64,000 nt of DNA from Actinomadura macra NBRC 14102 (GCF_001552215.1 NZ_BCQT01000027.1:1-64000), one strand, 5' to 3'. Positions 1 to 8,463 are shown, numbered from the stretch's first letter. Program-made: numbers and translations. The notes: generated by a model not told the origin, from the letters alone.

Positions 1-1
1 A

Positions 2-244
2 CTACAAGCCGACATCCTCGGCGTCCCGGTCTCCCGCCCCGTCGTCGCCGAAACCACCGCCCTGGGCGCCGCCTACGCCGCCGGACTGGCCACCGGCTTT
101 TGGGCCAGCACCGACGAACTACGCCACAACTGGAACGAAGCCCAACGCTGGCACCCCACCTGGACCCCCGACCAACGCCAGCACGGCTACACCACCTGGA
201 AGAAAGCCGTACAACGCACCCTCGACTGGATCGACGTCGAGTAA
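2..244 (+). CDS. glpK: Glycerol kinase, C-terminal end (partial)
   Basis: Only the last 80 codons are inside the window, read in the frame that starts at base 2 and ends at TAA 242-244. The translation contains PVVAETTALGAAYAAGLATG, the conserved C-terminal segment of FGGY-family glycerol kinases that closes the second actin-like domain, followed by a short helix tail (TWKKAVQRTLDWIDVE). Glycerol kinase phosphorylates glycerol to glycerol-3-phosphate in the cytoplasm. The rest of the gene lies upstream. Another FGGY sugar kinase is possible, but this motif is typical of GlpK. Confidence 0.78.
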   Translation, partial: LQADILGVPVSRPVVAETTALGAAYAAGLATGFWASTDELRHNWNEAQRWHPTWTPDQRQHGYTTWKKAVQRTLDWIDVE

Positions 245-405
245 CCGTTTCCGGGACACCTCGCACGTCGCTGGCCTGCGCAAAGGACCGTCATCGTCGG
301 CGTGTCCCGGCCTTAGGGGATGCCCGGTGATGATCTAGCATCCGGCGGAACAGCACCGTTCCGGCCGCGCGTCCCGTCGGCCCGTCGGCCCGTCGAGAGG
401 ATCCC

Positions 406-1266
406 ATGACCAGACGACTCGCAGGGGCCGCGCTCGCCGCCGCGGCGTGTGCGGCCGTGCTCGGCGCGACCGGCGGCGCCGCCCGGGCTGTGCCGTCCCC
501 GTCGGCCGGACACGGCCGAGGGGAGGTCGACTTCACCGGCATCGTGGCGCTGAGCAACTGCTCTGGCTCACTCGTCCGCGGCCCACACTCCCGCGACGGC
601 GACGCCGCCCTGGTGATGACCAACGGCCACTGCTTGGAGAACGGCATGCCGAAGGCCGGCGAGGTCATCGTCGACCGGCCGTCCAGCCGGACGTTCGAGC
701 TGCTGGACCCGGCCGGGACGAAGGAACTGGGCACCCTGCGAGCGACGCGCGTCGAGTACGCCACCATGACCGACACCGACGTCACGATCTACCGGCTCGC
801 CAGCAGCTACGCCGACATCGAGCGCAAGTACGCCGCTCCGGCGCTGCTCCTGTCCACCTCCAGACCGCCCGACGGCACCGAGATCAGCGTCGTGTCCGGC
901 TACTGGAAGAGGATCTTCGGCTGCAGGACCGAGGCAACGGTGCACCGGTTGCGCGAGGGCGAGTGGACCTGGAAGGACTCCATCCGCTACGCGCCCGAGT
1001 GCCGGACGATCCACGGCACGTCCGGCTCGCCGGTCATCGAGGTCCGCACGGGCCGGGTGGTCGGTGTCAACAACACCGGCAACGACGACGGCAAGCGGTG
1101 CACCCTCAACAACCCCTGCGAGGTCGACCGGGACGGAGGCGTCACCGTCCGCAAGGGCATCCACTACGCGCAGCAGACGTACCTGCTCGCCCGCTGCCTC
1201 AGCAGGGGCAACGACGTCCTGCTCGGAAAGTCCTGCGCGCTTCCGCGGCCGGCCGCCGTGCGCTGA
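406..1266 (+). CDS. Secreted trypsin-like serine protease
   Basis: A 286-residue exported protein. Residues 1-28 form a signal peptide (MTRR, a hydrophobic Ala-rich core, then AARA before the cleavage site). The remainder looks like a chymotrypsin-fold (S1/V8-like) peptidase: His75 lies in MTNGHCLENG, a candidate Asp at 123 or 125 lies in TDTDVTIY, and the nucleophile Ser208 lies in HGTSGSPVIE. Four Cys after cleavage could form disulfides. The start is the ATG behind a purine-rich AGAGG. It stands alone, convergent with the sigma factor gene. The substrate is unknown; the triad assignment is by motif only. Confidence 0.82.
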   Translation: MTRRLAGAALAAAACAAVLGATGGAARAVPSPSAGHGRGEVDFTGIVALSNCSGSLVRGPHSRDGDAALVMTNGHCLENGMPKAGEVIVDRPSSRTFELLDPAGTKELGTLRATRVEYATMTDTDVTIYRLASSYADIERKYAAPALLLSTSRPPDGTEISVVSGYWKRIFGCRTEATVHRLREGEWTWKDSIRYAPECRTIHGTSGSPVIEVRTGRVVGVNNTGNDDGKRCTLNNPCEVDRDGGVTVRKGIHYAQQTYLLARCLSRGNDVLLGKSCALPRPAAVR

Positions 1267-1284
1267 CGAGCACTGACGGACTGG

Positions 1285-2079
1285 TCAGGATCCGTCGAGC
1301 AACTCGGCGCGGAGCTTCTCCAGCGTGCCTCGCAGCAGCCGCGACACGTGCATCTGGGAAAGCCCCACCTGCTCGGCGATCTGCGTCTGGGTCTTGTTGC
1401 CGAAGAACCGCAGCAGCAGGATCGTCCGCTCTCGCTCGGGGAGGCCGTCGATCAGGGGCCGCAGGGCGTGACCGTCGATGAAGGCGTCCAGGGCGGGGTC
1501 GTCGGAGCCGAGGTACTCGCCGACCGAGCCGTGATCGCCGTCCGGCGCGCCGTCCACCGGCGCCTCCAGCGACAGCAGCCGATAGGCGTCGCACGCGACG
1601 AGCACCTCCACCGCCTCTTCCTCGGTGACGCCCATGAGGGCGGCGACCTCCCCGGTGGTGGGGGACCGGCCGTTCTCACGGGTGAACTCCTGCGCGGTGC
1701 GCTGGAGGACGGGACGCATCTCCTGGATGCGGCGCGAGACCCGCATCCCCCACGTCTTGTCCCGGAAGTGCCGCTTCACCTCCCCGGTCACCACCGGGTA
1801 GGCGTAGGTGACGAACCTGTCGCCGACATCGGGATCGAACCGGTTGATCGCCTTGACGAGCCCCAGGTAGGCGACCTGCTGGAGGTCGTCGATCGGCTCT
1901 CCGCGGCCGGAGTAGCGCCGCGCCACCCCGCGCACGAGAGGGACGTGCAGGTCCACGATCCGGGCACGCAGCCGCTCGCGGCGCGTGTCGCCGTCCGGGA
2001 GCCGGTTCATCTCCGCGAGCAGTTCCTCGGTCTCACCGTCCTCGAATCGGGCCGGCCGGGTGGTCTGCGCCGTCGTCAT
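1285..2079 (-). CDS. RNA polymerase sigma factor, SigB/SigF family
   Basis: A 264-residue group 3 sigma-70 factor. Region 2 is seen as EPIDDLQQVAYLGLVKAINRFDP followed by FVTYAYPVVTGEVKRHFRDKTW; region 3 includes VSRRIQEMRPVLQ; region 4 has the HTH TQTQIAEQVGLSQMHVSRLL near the C-terminus. This wording is that of the actinobacterial SigB/SigF stress and development factors, which are usually held by an anti-sigma kinase (RsbW type). No anti-sigma or anti-anti-sigma gene is adjacent here, so control is either from elsewhere or transcriptional. The start is supported by AAGGAGA about 8 nt upstream. A possible SigF-type promoter precedes it, suggesting autoregulation. Confidence 0.9.
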   Translation of the reverse strand: MTTAQTTRPARFEDGETEELLAEMNRLPDGDTRRERLRARIVDLHVPLVRGVARRYSGRGEPIDDLQQVAYLGLVKAINRFDPDVGDRFVTYAYPVVTGEVKRHFRDKTWGMRVSRRIQEMRPVLQRTAQEFTRENGRSPTTGEVAALMGVTEEEAVEVLVACDAYRLLSLEAPVDGAPDGDHGSVGEYLGSDDPALDAFIDGHALRPLIDGLPERERTILLLRFFGNKTQTQIAEQVGLSQMHVSRLLRGTLEKLRAELLDGS

Positions 2080-2136
2080 CTGTGGCGTCTCCTTCGCGGC
2101 TGCGGGCCGGTGGACGTGACGACCGGCTCGGTCCCT

Positions 2137-2161
2137 TTACCCTGCGGAGGCCCGCTCACAC
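2137..2161 (-). promoter_or_regulatory. Possible SigB/SigF-type promoter of the sigma gene
   Basis: On the minus strand GTGT (2158-2161), a 15-base spacer and GGGTAA (2137-2142) resemble the GTTT-N15/16-GGGTAT pattern recognised by SigB/SigF-type factors. It would start transcription about 50 bases before the sigma factor gene. This is pattern matching with one mismatch in each box. Confidence 0.3.
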
Positions 2162-2366
2162 CGGCGGTGGGGAAGCCGCCGGCCAGGGCTCCCACCTGCG
2201 GCGTCCGGGTGATCGGCGGCCCGCGTGATCGGTAGACTGTCCGTCGGTGCCCCTCGGACGAGGGACTCCGCGGCGGTGGGGCCCGCCGTCCCCTCCCGGG
2301 GAGCCCGCGGCACCGCCGCCAACGGTCCCTACCGGTGACGCGTGTCCCCGCTGGTAGGAGTGAAGC

Positions 2367-2852
2367 ATGACCGATGCGCCGGCCGACGGCCCCATCGATC
2401 CCGATGTCGACCTGCACGTCCCCGCGCAGCGTTTCGAGCTGCGCCGCGCCCCCTGGTCGACGCTCGCGGCGGTTTCGGCAGGCGGGGTCCTCGGCGCCCT
2501 GGCCCGGTACGGGCTGACCAGCGCCTTCCCGTACGGGCCGGGGGAGTTCCCCTGGGCGGTCTTCGGGATCAACGCCTCGGGTTGCCTGGCGATCGGGGCG
2601 CTGATGGTGCTGATCACCGAGATCCGGCGGGCGCACCGGCTGGTGCGGCCGTTCCTCGGCGTCGGGGTGCTGGGCGGCTTCACCACGTTCTCCACCTATG
2701 TCGTGGACATCCAGCGGGCCGTGGAGGACGGCGCCGCCGCGCTCGCTCTCGGCTACCTCGCCGGGACGCTCGCCGCCGCGCTGCTGGCCGTGTTCGCCGG
2801 GGTACGGCTGACACGCCTGCTCGCCCGCCCACGTCACGGGCATCGCCCATGA
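2367..2852 (+). CDS. crcB: Fluoride channel CrcB/Fluc, first subunit
   Basis: A 161-residue membrane protein of the CrcB/Fluc family, which exports fluoride passively as a dual-topology dimer. After a roughly 40-residue hydrophilic N-terminus four hydrophobic helices are seen. Family motifs are GGVLGALARYGL in helix 1, FGINASGCLAIGAL in helix 2 and GVLGGFTTFSTYVVD in helix 3 (the GGFTTFS break that forms the sodium site and pore). AGGAG precedes the ATG. The second crcB follows after 43 bases, as expected for the heterodimeric arrangement seen in many Gram-positives. The upstream 290 bases show no convincing fluoride riboswitch. Confidence 0.92.
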   Translation: MTDAPADGPIDPDVDLHVPAQRFELRRAPWSTLAAVSAGGVLGALARYGLTSAFPYGPGEFPWAVFGINASGCLAIGALMVLITEIRRAHRLVRPFLGVGVLGGFTTFSTYVVDIQRAVEDGAAALALGYLAGTLAAALLAVFAGVRLTRLLARPRHGHRP

Positions 2853-2895
2853 CACCAAGCACCGTACGGGTGCCTGTGAGAAGGATGGTGCCCTG

Positions 2896-3258
2896 GTGAC
2901 CGTGCTGCTGGTCGTGCTCGGCGCGGCGCTCGGCGCGCCGCTGCGCTACCTGACCGACCGAGCGGTGCAGTCCCGGCACGACTCGGTGTTCCCTTGGGGG
3001 ACGTTCACCGTCAACGTCGTCGGGTCCGCGGTGCTGGGGTTCCTCGCCGCGCTCCCGGCGGGCGCCGGCACGATGGCGTTCGCCGGGACGGGCTTCTGCG
3101 GCGCGCTGACCACCTACTCCACGTTCGGCTACGAGACGATGCGTCTTGCCGAGGACGGGGCGCGCTTCTACTCCGTCGCCAACGCCGCCGCGAGCGTCGC
3201 CGCGGGGCTGGGCGCCGCCTACTGCGGGATGGTCGTCGCGGCGGCCGTCACCGGCTGA
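2896..3258 (+). CDS. crcB: Fluoride channel CrcB/Fluc, second subunit
   Basis: A 120-residue second CrcB, the usual length for the family, with four predicted helices and the motifs GAALGAPLRYLTDR, WGTFTVNVVGSAVLGF and GFCGALTTYSTFGYE. The GTG start at 2896 is the first start in frame giving a complete first helix. It is probably co-transcribed with the longer paralogue just upstream; paired Fluc genes usually insert in opposite orientations and assemble as one channel. Confers fluoride tolerance in the cell membrane. Confidence 0.92.
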   Translation: MTVLLVVLGAALGAPLRYLTDRAVQSRHDSVFPWGTFTVNVVGSAVLGFLAALPAGAGTMAFAGTGFCGALTTYSTFGYETMRLAEDGARFYSVANAAASVAAGLGAAYCGMVVAAAVTG

Positions 3259-3277
3259 CGGAGGGCTCGTCTCGGGG

Positions 3278-3313
3278 AAAGCCGACCGGGAAAGCAAAGC
3301 CGACCAGGAAAGC
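3278..3313. repeat. 18-bp tandem duplication (2 copies)
   Basis: Two adjacent 18-bp units, AAAGCCGACCGGGAAAGC (3278-3295) and AAAGCCGACCAGGAAAGC (3296-3313), identical at 17 of 18 positions, lie in the convergent spacer between crcB and the glycosyltransferase gene. No gene is seen in this spacer. Confidence 0.8.
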
Positions 3314-3466
3314 ATGGTGCGGCCCAGGCTCGCAGTCCTGAGCACGTGGCTCCGGGCTCGCGAGTGGGCCGCCCCGTGACTCTGCCCATGTGGCCGTTCC
3401 AATAAACCGGTAGGTGCCCGTACTGTCTCCCGGTGGTGAGGAACGTGCTCAAGAGCCCTAGCACCC

Positions 3467-4489
3467 TCATCGGCCGGACACCGATCCGTCGGGCGTGACG
3501 TCGGATGCGACGATCTCCACGGCCGCGGCGACCTCGTCGGCGGCGACGGACGCGAGACATGGGTGCCCGTCGACGGGGCATTCGTGGGCCCAGCTGTCCT
3601 TGCACGGCGCCTGCTGGTCACCGAGCAGGGCCAGCGGCACACCGAACGGGGCCCGCCGCGCGGCCGGGACGGTCGGCGCGAACAGCGACACGACGGGCGT
3701 TCCCACGGCTGCGGCGAGGTGCGCGGGCCCGGTGTTGCCCGCGACGACGGCGCGTGCGCCCCGCAGCACCGACGCGAGCTCGGGCAGCGTCGTCCGGCCG
3801 CCGAGGTCCAGGCCGTCCTCGCCGGCGACGAACGCGGTCAGCTCTTTTTCGTCGCCGTGGCCGGTGACGACCACCCGGTGCCCGGCCGCGGCGAGCAGCC
3901 GTACCGCGTCCGCGCAGCGCTCCGGCGGCCAGGCGCGGGCGGGGACCGACGTCCCCGGATGCACGACCACGTACCCGGGCCCGCCGGTGAGGTGGCCGGT
4001 GTCGGGAAGCGGCTCGCGAACCCGCAACCGGGCGTCGGCCGGCGCCGGGAATCCCGCGTCCTCGGCGAGCGCCAGCATCCGCAGCGGCTCGGGCACGTCC
4101 CCCTCCGGACGGTGCCACAGGTCCAGCAGTGAGCCGGGGTAGTCCTCGCTGATCCCGCCGATCCACGGTGTCCCCGCCAGCCGCAGCAGCAGCGCCAGCG
4201 GTAGCGGCGACTGGTGGGACGAGGTCAGGATCAGCGCCCGGTCGAACCCCGCGAGCATTCCGGTGAGTTGCTCGACGTCCCGGACGTCCACCGGGTCCGG
4301 CTCCGGGTCGATCCACGGCGCGCACCACTCGATCACCTCGTCCACGCCGGGAAGCAGGCCGGCGGCGGCGCGGCCGCGTGGCCCGCACAGCAGCACGACC
4401 TCCTCGGTGCGGGCGGCCACCGCCCGCACCGCGGGCCCGGCGAGTAGCACGTCGCCGATGTTGTCCTGCCTGGCGATCAGCACCCGCAC
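3467..4489 (-). CDS. Glycosyltransferase family 9 (heptosyltransferase-like)
   Basis: A 340-residue GT-B fold protein. The N-terminus MRVLIARQDNIGDVLLAGPA is the family 9 signature (R-x-D-x-x-G-D at the acceptor side), and the C-terminal half has YVVVHPGTSVPARAWPPERC and VVAGNTGPAHLAAAVGTPVVSLFAP, the nucleotide-sugar binding segments of ADP-heptose transferases. In Gram-positives such enzymes work on secondary cell-wall or secreted glycans rather than LPS. The GTG start is used; it lies inside the 3' end of a carbamoyltransferase-like stump in another frame, which matches the common gene order carbamoyltransferase-GT9. The acceptor is unknown. Confidence 0.85.
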   Translation of the reverse strand: MRVLIARQDNIGDVLLAGPAVRAVAARTEEVVLLCGPRGRAAAGLLPGVDEVIEWCAPWIDPEPDPVDVRDVEQLTGMLAGFDRALILTSSHQSPLPLALLLRLAGTPWIGGISEDYPGSLLDLWHRPEGDVPEPLRMLALAEDAGFPAPADARLRVREPLPDTGHLTGGPGYVVVHPGTSVPARAWPPERCADAVRLLAAAGHRVVVTGHGDEKELTAFVAGEDGLDLGGRTTLPELASVLRGARAVVAGNTGPAHLAAAVGTPVVSLFAPTVPAARRAPFGVPLALLGDQQAPCKDSWAHECPVDGHPCLASVAADEVAAAVEIVASDVTPDGSVSGR

Positions 4490-4593
4490 GGGGACACCAC
4501 TTCGATGACGGTCCCGTCCGAGACGAGCGCGGCGGACGGATCGTGGAGGAGCGCGTTGATTTCGAGCACACGGTTGATTCCGAGCACACGCAT
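4477..4593 (-). pseudogene. Truncated carbamoyltransferase (NodU/CmcH family), 5' stump
   Basis: A 38-codon frame from ATG 4593 to TGA 4477. It begins MRVLGIN, then RVLEIN, then ALLHDPSAALVSDG. Without the six-residue duplication this reads as the conserved N-terminus of O-carbamoyltransferases (MRILGI-N-A-hydrophobic-HDPSAALV-DG). The match stops at DGTVIE, where the family continues with an EEERF/K segment; here the frame meets the start of the GT9 gene and ends. So a carbamoyltransferase gene seems to have lost about 95% of its length by internal deletion, joining its start to the neighbour. The inference rests on a short match. Confidence 0.6.
4555..4590. repeat. 18-bp tandem duplication inside the carbamoyltransferase stump
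   Basis: GTTGATTTCGAGCACACG (4555-4572) is followed directly by GTTGATTCCGAGCACACG (4573-4590), 17 of 18 identical. The duplication is in frame and adds six residues to the stump. Confidence 0.85.
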
Positions 4594-4904
4594 GCGGAGC
4601 CCCCGATTCTGCGCAGCGGTGAGTGGAGCCGCGATGCCTCCGTCATGGGCATCGACTGGGCGCCTTGCCGGAGTGAATCCCCCTGAGGTGATCTGGCATT
4701 GCCGGGAACCGCTGCTCTAAACTCCCCCGGCTGAAGAGCGTGAAGCGAAGCCGCAGGTGAAGCGACGCTTCCGGCCGGTGGGCGGGGTAGGGCCGCGCCA
4801 GGTGCCGCAGGACGACGCCGGCCGGTCGGTCGCCTCCCGCCTCGTGACCGTCGTGGCCGCGCTCGCCGAGCGCCCCATCCCCGCACCGCCGTCCCGGCCG
4901 GACA
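4594..4904. other. Intergenic stretch with no gene seen
   Basis: About 310 bases between the carbamoyltransferase stump and the MFS gene. No convincing coding frame is seen. It holds a perfect 13-bp dyad GAAGCGACGCTTC (4759-4771) within a run of GAAGCG-like repeats and presumably the promoter of the stump/GT9 unit on the minus strand. Confidence 0.5.
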
Positions 4905-6341
4905 TCAGGCCCGGGTCGCCGGTGCGCGAGGCGTCCCGCCACGCGCGAGGACGAGGCCCCATACGGTCGCGATCAGGGCGGCGACGGCGAGCGCCCACCC
5001 GGTGCCGTACTCGGCGTGCCGTGTGGAGCCGCCGTCCTCGGCCAGGGTGAGGAACAGCGTCCCGACGGTCGCGACGCCGACCACCTGACCGATCTGCATG
5101 AGCGTCAGCAGCAGGCCGCTGGCGTCGGCGGCGTCCTGTGCCGGGACGTGCTGCAGCGCCGTCGTCATCACGATCGGCATCACGCCGAGGCCGAAGCCGA
5201 TGATCGTCGTCAGCACCAGGTAGCCGGGGCCGCCGTCGGCGAGCGGACCGACGCACAGGTAGCCCACCGCCGCGACGGCGAACCCGATCGGGACGACGCG
5301 GCGGTGCCACCGGGCCGGCAGCCGCTGCCAGCTCAGCCCGACCAGTCCGAACGCGGTGACGCACGGCACGAACGCCAGCCCGGACTTCAGCGGCGACATC
5401 TCCAGGTCGCCCTGCAGGTGCAAGGTCGTGGTGAACAGGAACGCCGCCCACGTGCACGGCCCGGCCAGCAGCACGGCGCAGGCGACCGGGAGCCTTGGCG
5501 CGCGCAGCACCCGCCCGGAGATGAGGGGACGCCCGCCCCCGGCCGCGACCCGGCGCTCCACCGCGACGAACGCGATCAGGAACAGGGCGCTCGCGACCAG
5601 CGACGCCCAGCCCCACAGCGGCCAGCCCAGCTCGTGGCCGAGGATCAACGGGACGACCAGCAGCAGCACCGCCGGGGACAGCATGGCCAGTCCCCGCAGG
5701 TCCAGGTCGCCGCCGCGCAGGTTCTCGTCGCGTGGCAGCAGCCGGGGCCCGGCGAGCAGCAACGCGACGCCGATCGGCACATTGACGAGGAAGACCGTCC
5801 GCCAGCCGGCGCCGAACAGGTCCGCGCTGACCAGCAGGCCGCCGGCGACCTGGCCGACGACGACGCCGCCCGCGATGACGGCCGAGTAGACCCCGAGCGC
5901 GCGGGCCCGGGCCGCGCCCGAGAAGTTCCGCTGGATCATCGACATGACCTGCGGGGTCATCAGCGCGGCGCCGGCGCCCTGGAGGAACCGGAACCCCACC
6001 AGCGTCCAGGTGGACGGCGCGAGCCCGCAGGCCAGCGACGTCACCGTGAACGTGGCCAGCCCGAGGTGGTACATGCGCCGGTGCCCCGCGATGTCGCCGA
6101 GCCTGGCCCCCGTGATCAGCAGGACGGCGTAGGAGATGATGTACCCGGCAACGACCAGTTGCAGCCCCGCGCCCGACGCGTTCAGGTCCGCGCGCAGGGT
6201 CGGCAGGGCCACGTTGACGATGTTGACGTCGAGAATGGCCATGAACTGCCCGAGCAGGAGCAGGGCGAGTGTTATGCGGCCGGGCCCGTTCTGTGTTCCC
6301 CGTTCAGGAACAACCCCGAGCAAATCGGGTGCTTGTGTCAT
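4905..6341 (-). CDS. MFS drug exporter, DHA2 (14-helix) family
   Basis: A 478-residue proton-coupled antiporter. Helix 1 carries QFMAILDVNIVNVALPTL, typical of the DHA2 family; motif A is GARLGDIAGHRR; motif C is seen as YSAVIAGGVVVGQVAGGLL. About 14 hydrophobic helices are present. The frame is open much further upstream, but homology begins at MTQAPDL, so the ATG at 6341 is chosen; an ATG four codons earlier (6353) is possible. The divergent XRE/MmyB regulator starts 84 bases away, the usual arrangement for an efflux pump and its local regulator. Substrates are unknown. Confidence 0.88.
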   Translation of the reverse strand: MTQAPDLLGVVPERGTQNGPGRITLALLLLGQFMAILDVNIVNVALPTLRADLNASGAGLQLVVAGYIISYAVLLITGARLGDIAGHRRMYHLGLATFTVTSLACGLAPSTWTLVGFRFLQGAGAALMTPQVMSMIQRNFSGAARARALGVYSAVIAGGVVVGQVAGGLLVSADLFGAGWRTVFLVNVPIGVALLLAGPRLLPRDENLRGGDLDLRGLAMLSPAVLLLVVPLILGHELGWPLWGWASLVASALFLIAFVAVERRVAAGGGRPLISGRVLRAPRLPVACAVLLAGPCTWAAFLFTTTLHLQGDLEMSPLKSGLAFVPCVTAFGLVGLSWQRLPARWHRRVVPIGFAVAAVGYLCVGPLADGGPGYLVLTTIIGFGLGVMPIVMTTALQHVPAQDAADASGLLLTLMQIGQVVGVATVGTLFLTLAEDGGSTRHAEYGTGWALAVAALIATVWGLVLARGGTPRAPATRA

Positions 6342-6366
6342 GTATACGAGCATTACGAAGAACAGG

Positions 6367-6397
6367 TACCGGTAACGAGAGCCCGTGGATACTGGTA
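6367..6397. promoter_or_regulatory. Candidate operator pair between exporter and regulator
   Basis: In the 84-base divergent spacer, TACCGGTA (6367-6374, a perfect palindrome) is echoed by TACTGGTA (6390-6397), start-to-start 23 bases, about two helical turns. This could bind the XRE/MmyB-type regulator; no experimental motif is known to me for this subfamily. Confidence 0.3.
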
Positions 6398-6425
6398 CTG
6401 ACAGCACCTGGAACGGGTCGCGACC

Positions 6426-7331
6426 ATGCGGCAGTCTGAAGACGTGACGACGACCAGCGTGGGCACGACGAACGGCGCCACGGGGCGGGCGCGCCGCAGC
6501 GAGCTCGCGGCCTTCCTGCGCAGCCGGCGCGATCGGATCACGCCCGCCGACGTCGGGATGCCGCCCGGCCCGCGCCGCCGCACGCCGGGCCTGCGCCGCG
6601 AAGAGGTCGCGCAGCTCGCCGGCGTGGGCGTCACCTGGTACACGTGGCTGGAGCAGGGCCGTCCGATCAACGCCAGCCCCCAGGTGCTGGACGCGGTGGC
6701 CCGCACGCTGCGCCTCGACGTGGCCGAGCGCGAACACCTGTACCGGCTCGCCGAGGTCCCGGACGCGGCGTTGCCGGACGATGTCGACGTCCTTCCCGAG
6801 GACGTGCAGACGATCCTGGACGCGCTGGAGCCCATTCCCGCCGCGGTCTGCAACGGGCGTTCCGACGTCCTCGCGTGGAACCGCCCCTATGCGGCGATCT
6901 TCCCGGTCGTGGTGAAGGCGCCGGCGTGCGAGCGCAACACGATGTGGATGGCGTTCACGCTGCCGTCGTGCTGCAACCCGGTCGTGAACATGGCCTCGGA
7001 GGCGCCGATGCACGTCGCGATGTTCCGCCACCGCTACAGCCGGCACCTGCACGAGCCGGGCTGGAAGGAGCTCGTGCGGCGGCTCCAGGCGGCCAGCCCC
7101 GAGTTCGCCCGGCTGTGGGCCGACCACGATGTCGCGGTGCCGGGCCAGCGGGTCAAGGTGTTCCGGCATCACGCGGTGGGCCTGGTGCGCACCCGCACCA
7201 CGAGCATGGAGCTCAGCGGTGCACCCGGCGCCCGCATGATCGTCTACACGCTGACCGACGACGAGAGCCGCGACCGTATCGACTGGCTGCTCGCCAACCC
7301 CGAAGCCGCCGCTCCCGACCACGTCCACTGA
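6426..7331 (+). CDS. XRE-family regulator with MmyB-like ligand domain
   Basis: A 301-residue regulator. Residues about 20-100 hold an XRE helix-turn-helix: SELAAFLRSRRDRITPADVG, then LRREEVAQLAGVGVTWYTWL and EQGRPINASPQVLDAVARTL. Residues about 125-300 match the MmyB-like PAS-fold ligand domain (DVLAWNRPYAAIF, YSRHLHEPGWKELV). Members are abundant in actinomycetes and usually regulate the divergent neighbour, here the MFS exporter. The first ATG is chosen; a later GTG before TTTSVGT would remove seven residues. Confidence 0.9.
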   Translation: MRQSEDVTTTSVGTTNGATGRARRSELAAFLRSRRDRITPADVGMPPGPRRRTPGLRREEVAQLAGVGVTWYTWLEQGRPINASPQVLDAVARTLRLDVAEREHLYRLAEVPDAALPDDVDVLPEDVQTILDALEPIPAAVCNGRSDVLAWNRPYAAIFPVVVKAPACERNTMWMAFTLPSCCNPVVNMASEAPMHVAMFRHRYSRHLHEPGWKELVRRLQAASPEFARLWADHDVAVPGQRVKVFRHHAVGLVRTRTTSMELSGAPGARMIVYTLTDDESRDRIDWLLANPEAAAPDHVH

Positions 7332-7435
7332 CCGGATCGCGTCCATCGAAACCGAGCCCATGGGTTGCCGGGCGCGGTAGTGATCCGCCATGATCGGCGC
7401 ATGACTCTCAGGAAGGGTGGAACCCGCCCGGGCCG

Positions 7436-8301
7436 TTGAGCCCCGTCGAGCCGGTCCAGGAACCGGCCCGCGACCCTCTTCCTCATTCCCGGCGCATGCG
7501 CGAGCTGGCATTGCGCGCCCGCGGGCTCGCCGGGACCGCGGAACTCCGCGATCTTCTCGAAAACCTGTCCACGCGCGGACGTGACGAGCGCCGTACCGCA
7601 CTCCACATGGCGATGGCGGCGCGTGGCCTGCCGTTCGTCGAAAGGGTGCTCGCCGGACCCGACCGAGCACTGCGGCGCTCGGCGCTCCGTGCCGTCCGGA
7701 CCCTCCCCGTGGCGGACGAGGCCGCCGCGGCGGTGCTGGAGGGGTCCTCGACGTGCTCGCACGCTTGCTGGACGCCGACCTGGACGAGCGCACGTGGAGC
7801 AGGACGGTCTGCGTCGCACAGTTCATCGAGTTCGGGAACAGCCGCCATTCGGACACCGCATGGTGGCCTCCGCTCGCGCGCCGCGCCGTGGACCTCCTGG
7901 CCGCCCGGCCGCTCCACGCGGCCCGGGCGGTCGATATCGCGATCGGTGCGGCGCGCCTGGACGGCGAACGCGACCCCGAACGCGTCGCAGCCGGGCTGGC
8001 AGCCGTCGCGGACCTGCTCCGTGATCGCCCGGTCCTCGCCGTGCAGGTCCGCGACCGGCTGGACCGCCTCCTCGGCGGCTTCCGGGGGAGCTGGACCGAA
8101 CCGGCGAAGGTCCTGCCCGCCGCCCGGCTGCTTTCCGGCGGGGACGATGTCGCCGCGCACCTGCTGGCCGTTGGCCTTGTCCAGATGGGCGGCCGCGCGG
8201 CGGGCTGGACGGCCGACTGGCGCGACCTCCTGAAGATGCTGCGCGGCTCCGCCCATGTGGAGGCGCGCCAAGACGCCTGGGACGTCGTCTCGGAAGAATG
8301 A
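7436..8301 (+). pseudogene. HEAT-repeat-like protein gene broken by a frameshift
   Basis: Two adjacent frames look like parts of one alpha-helical protein. The first (TTG 7436, or ATG 7496, to about 7745) reads Leu/Ala/Arg-rich HEAT-like helices (RTALHMAMAARGLPFVERVL, RALRRSALRAVRTLP) up to AAAAVLEG. The second (from about 7748 to TGA 8301) continues VLDVLARLLDADLDERTWSR to the end. They are out of phase by one base at a GGGG run near 7741-7744; adding one G restores a single reading. Either a recent frameshift or a homopolymer sequencing error. The restored product would be about 288 residues, shorter than many actinomycete HEAT proteins. Function unknown. Confidence 0.6.
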
Positions 8302-8463
8302 CCTGGTCAGCGGGCTCGGTGGAGCGCGGTGTACCGCAGTGCCCCCGAAGCCCGCGACCACGATCGCCTGGGGGCGGGCACGACTGCTTCGGAGGTGGCC
8401 GGAGGCGTGAATGGAGCCCGACCGTGGCAGGAATGACTCTGAGATCAGGACGAGGAGGTCCCG

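Noticed and set aside
2080..2366. Possible fluoride riboswitch upstream of crcB
   Set aside because: The conserved GGNGAUGG/CUGAUGACUCCU-like elements are not present in the right order; only chance fragments such as GTGATCGG are seen.
4905..7856. A 983-residue MFS fusion protein
   Set aside because: The upstream half is antisense to the XRE regulator and the HEAT-like gene; MFS homology begins at the ATG near 6341.
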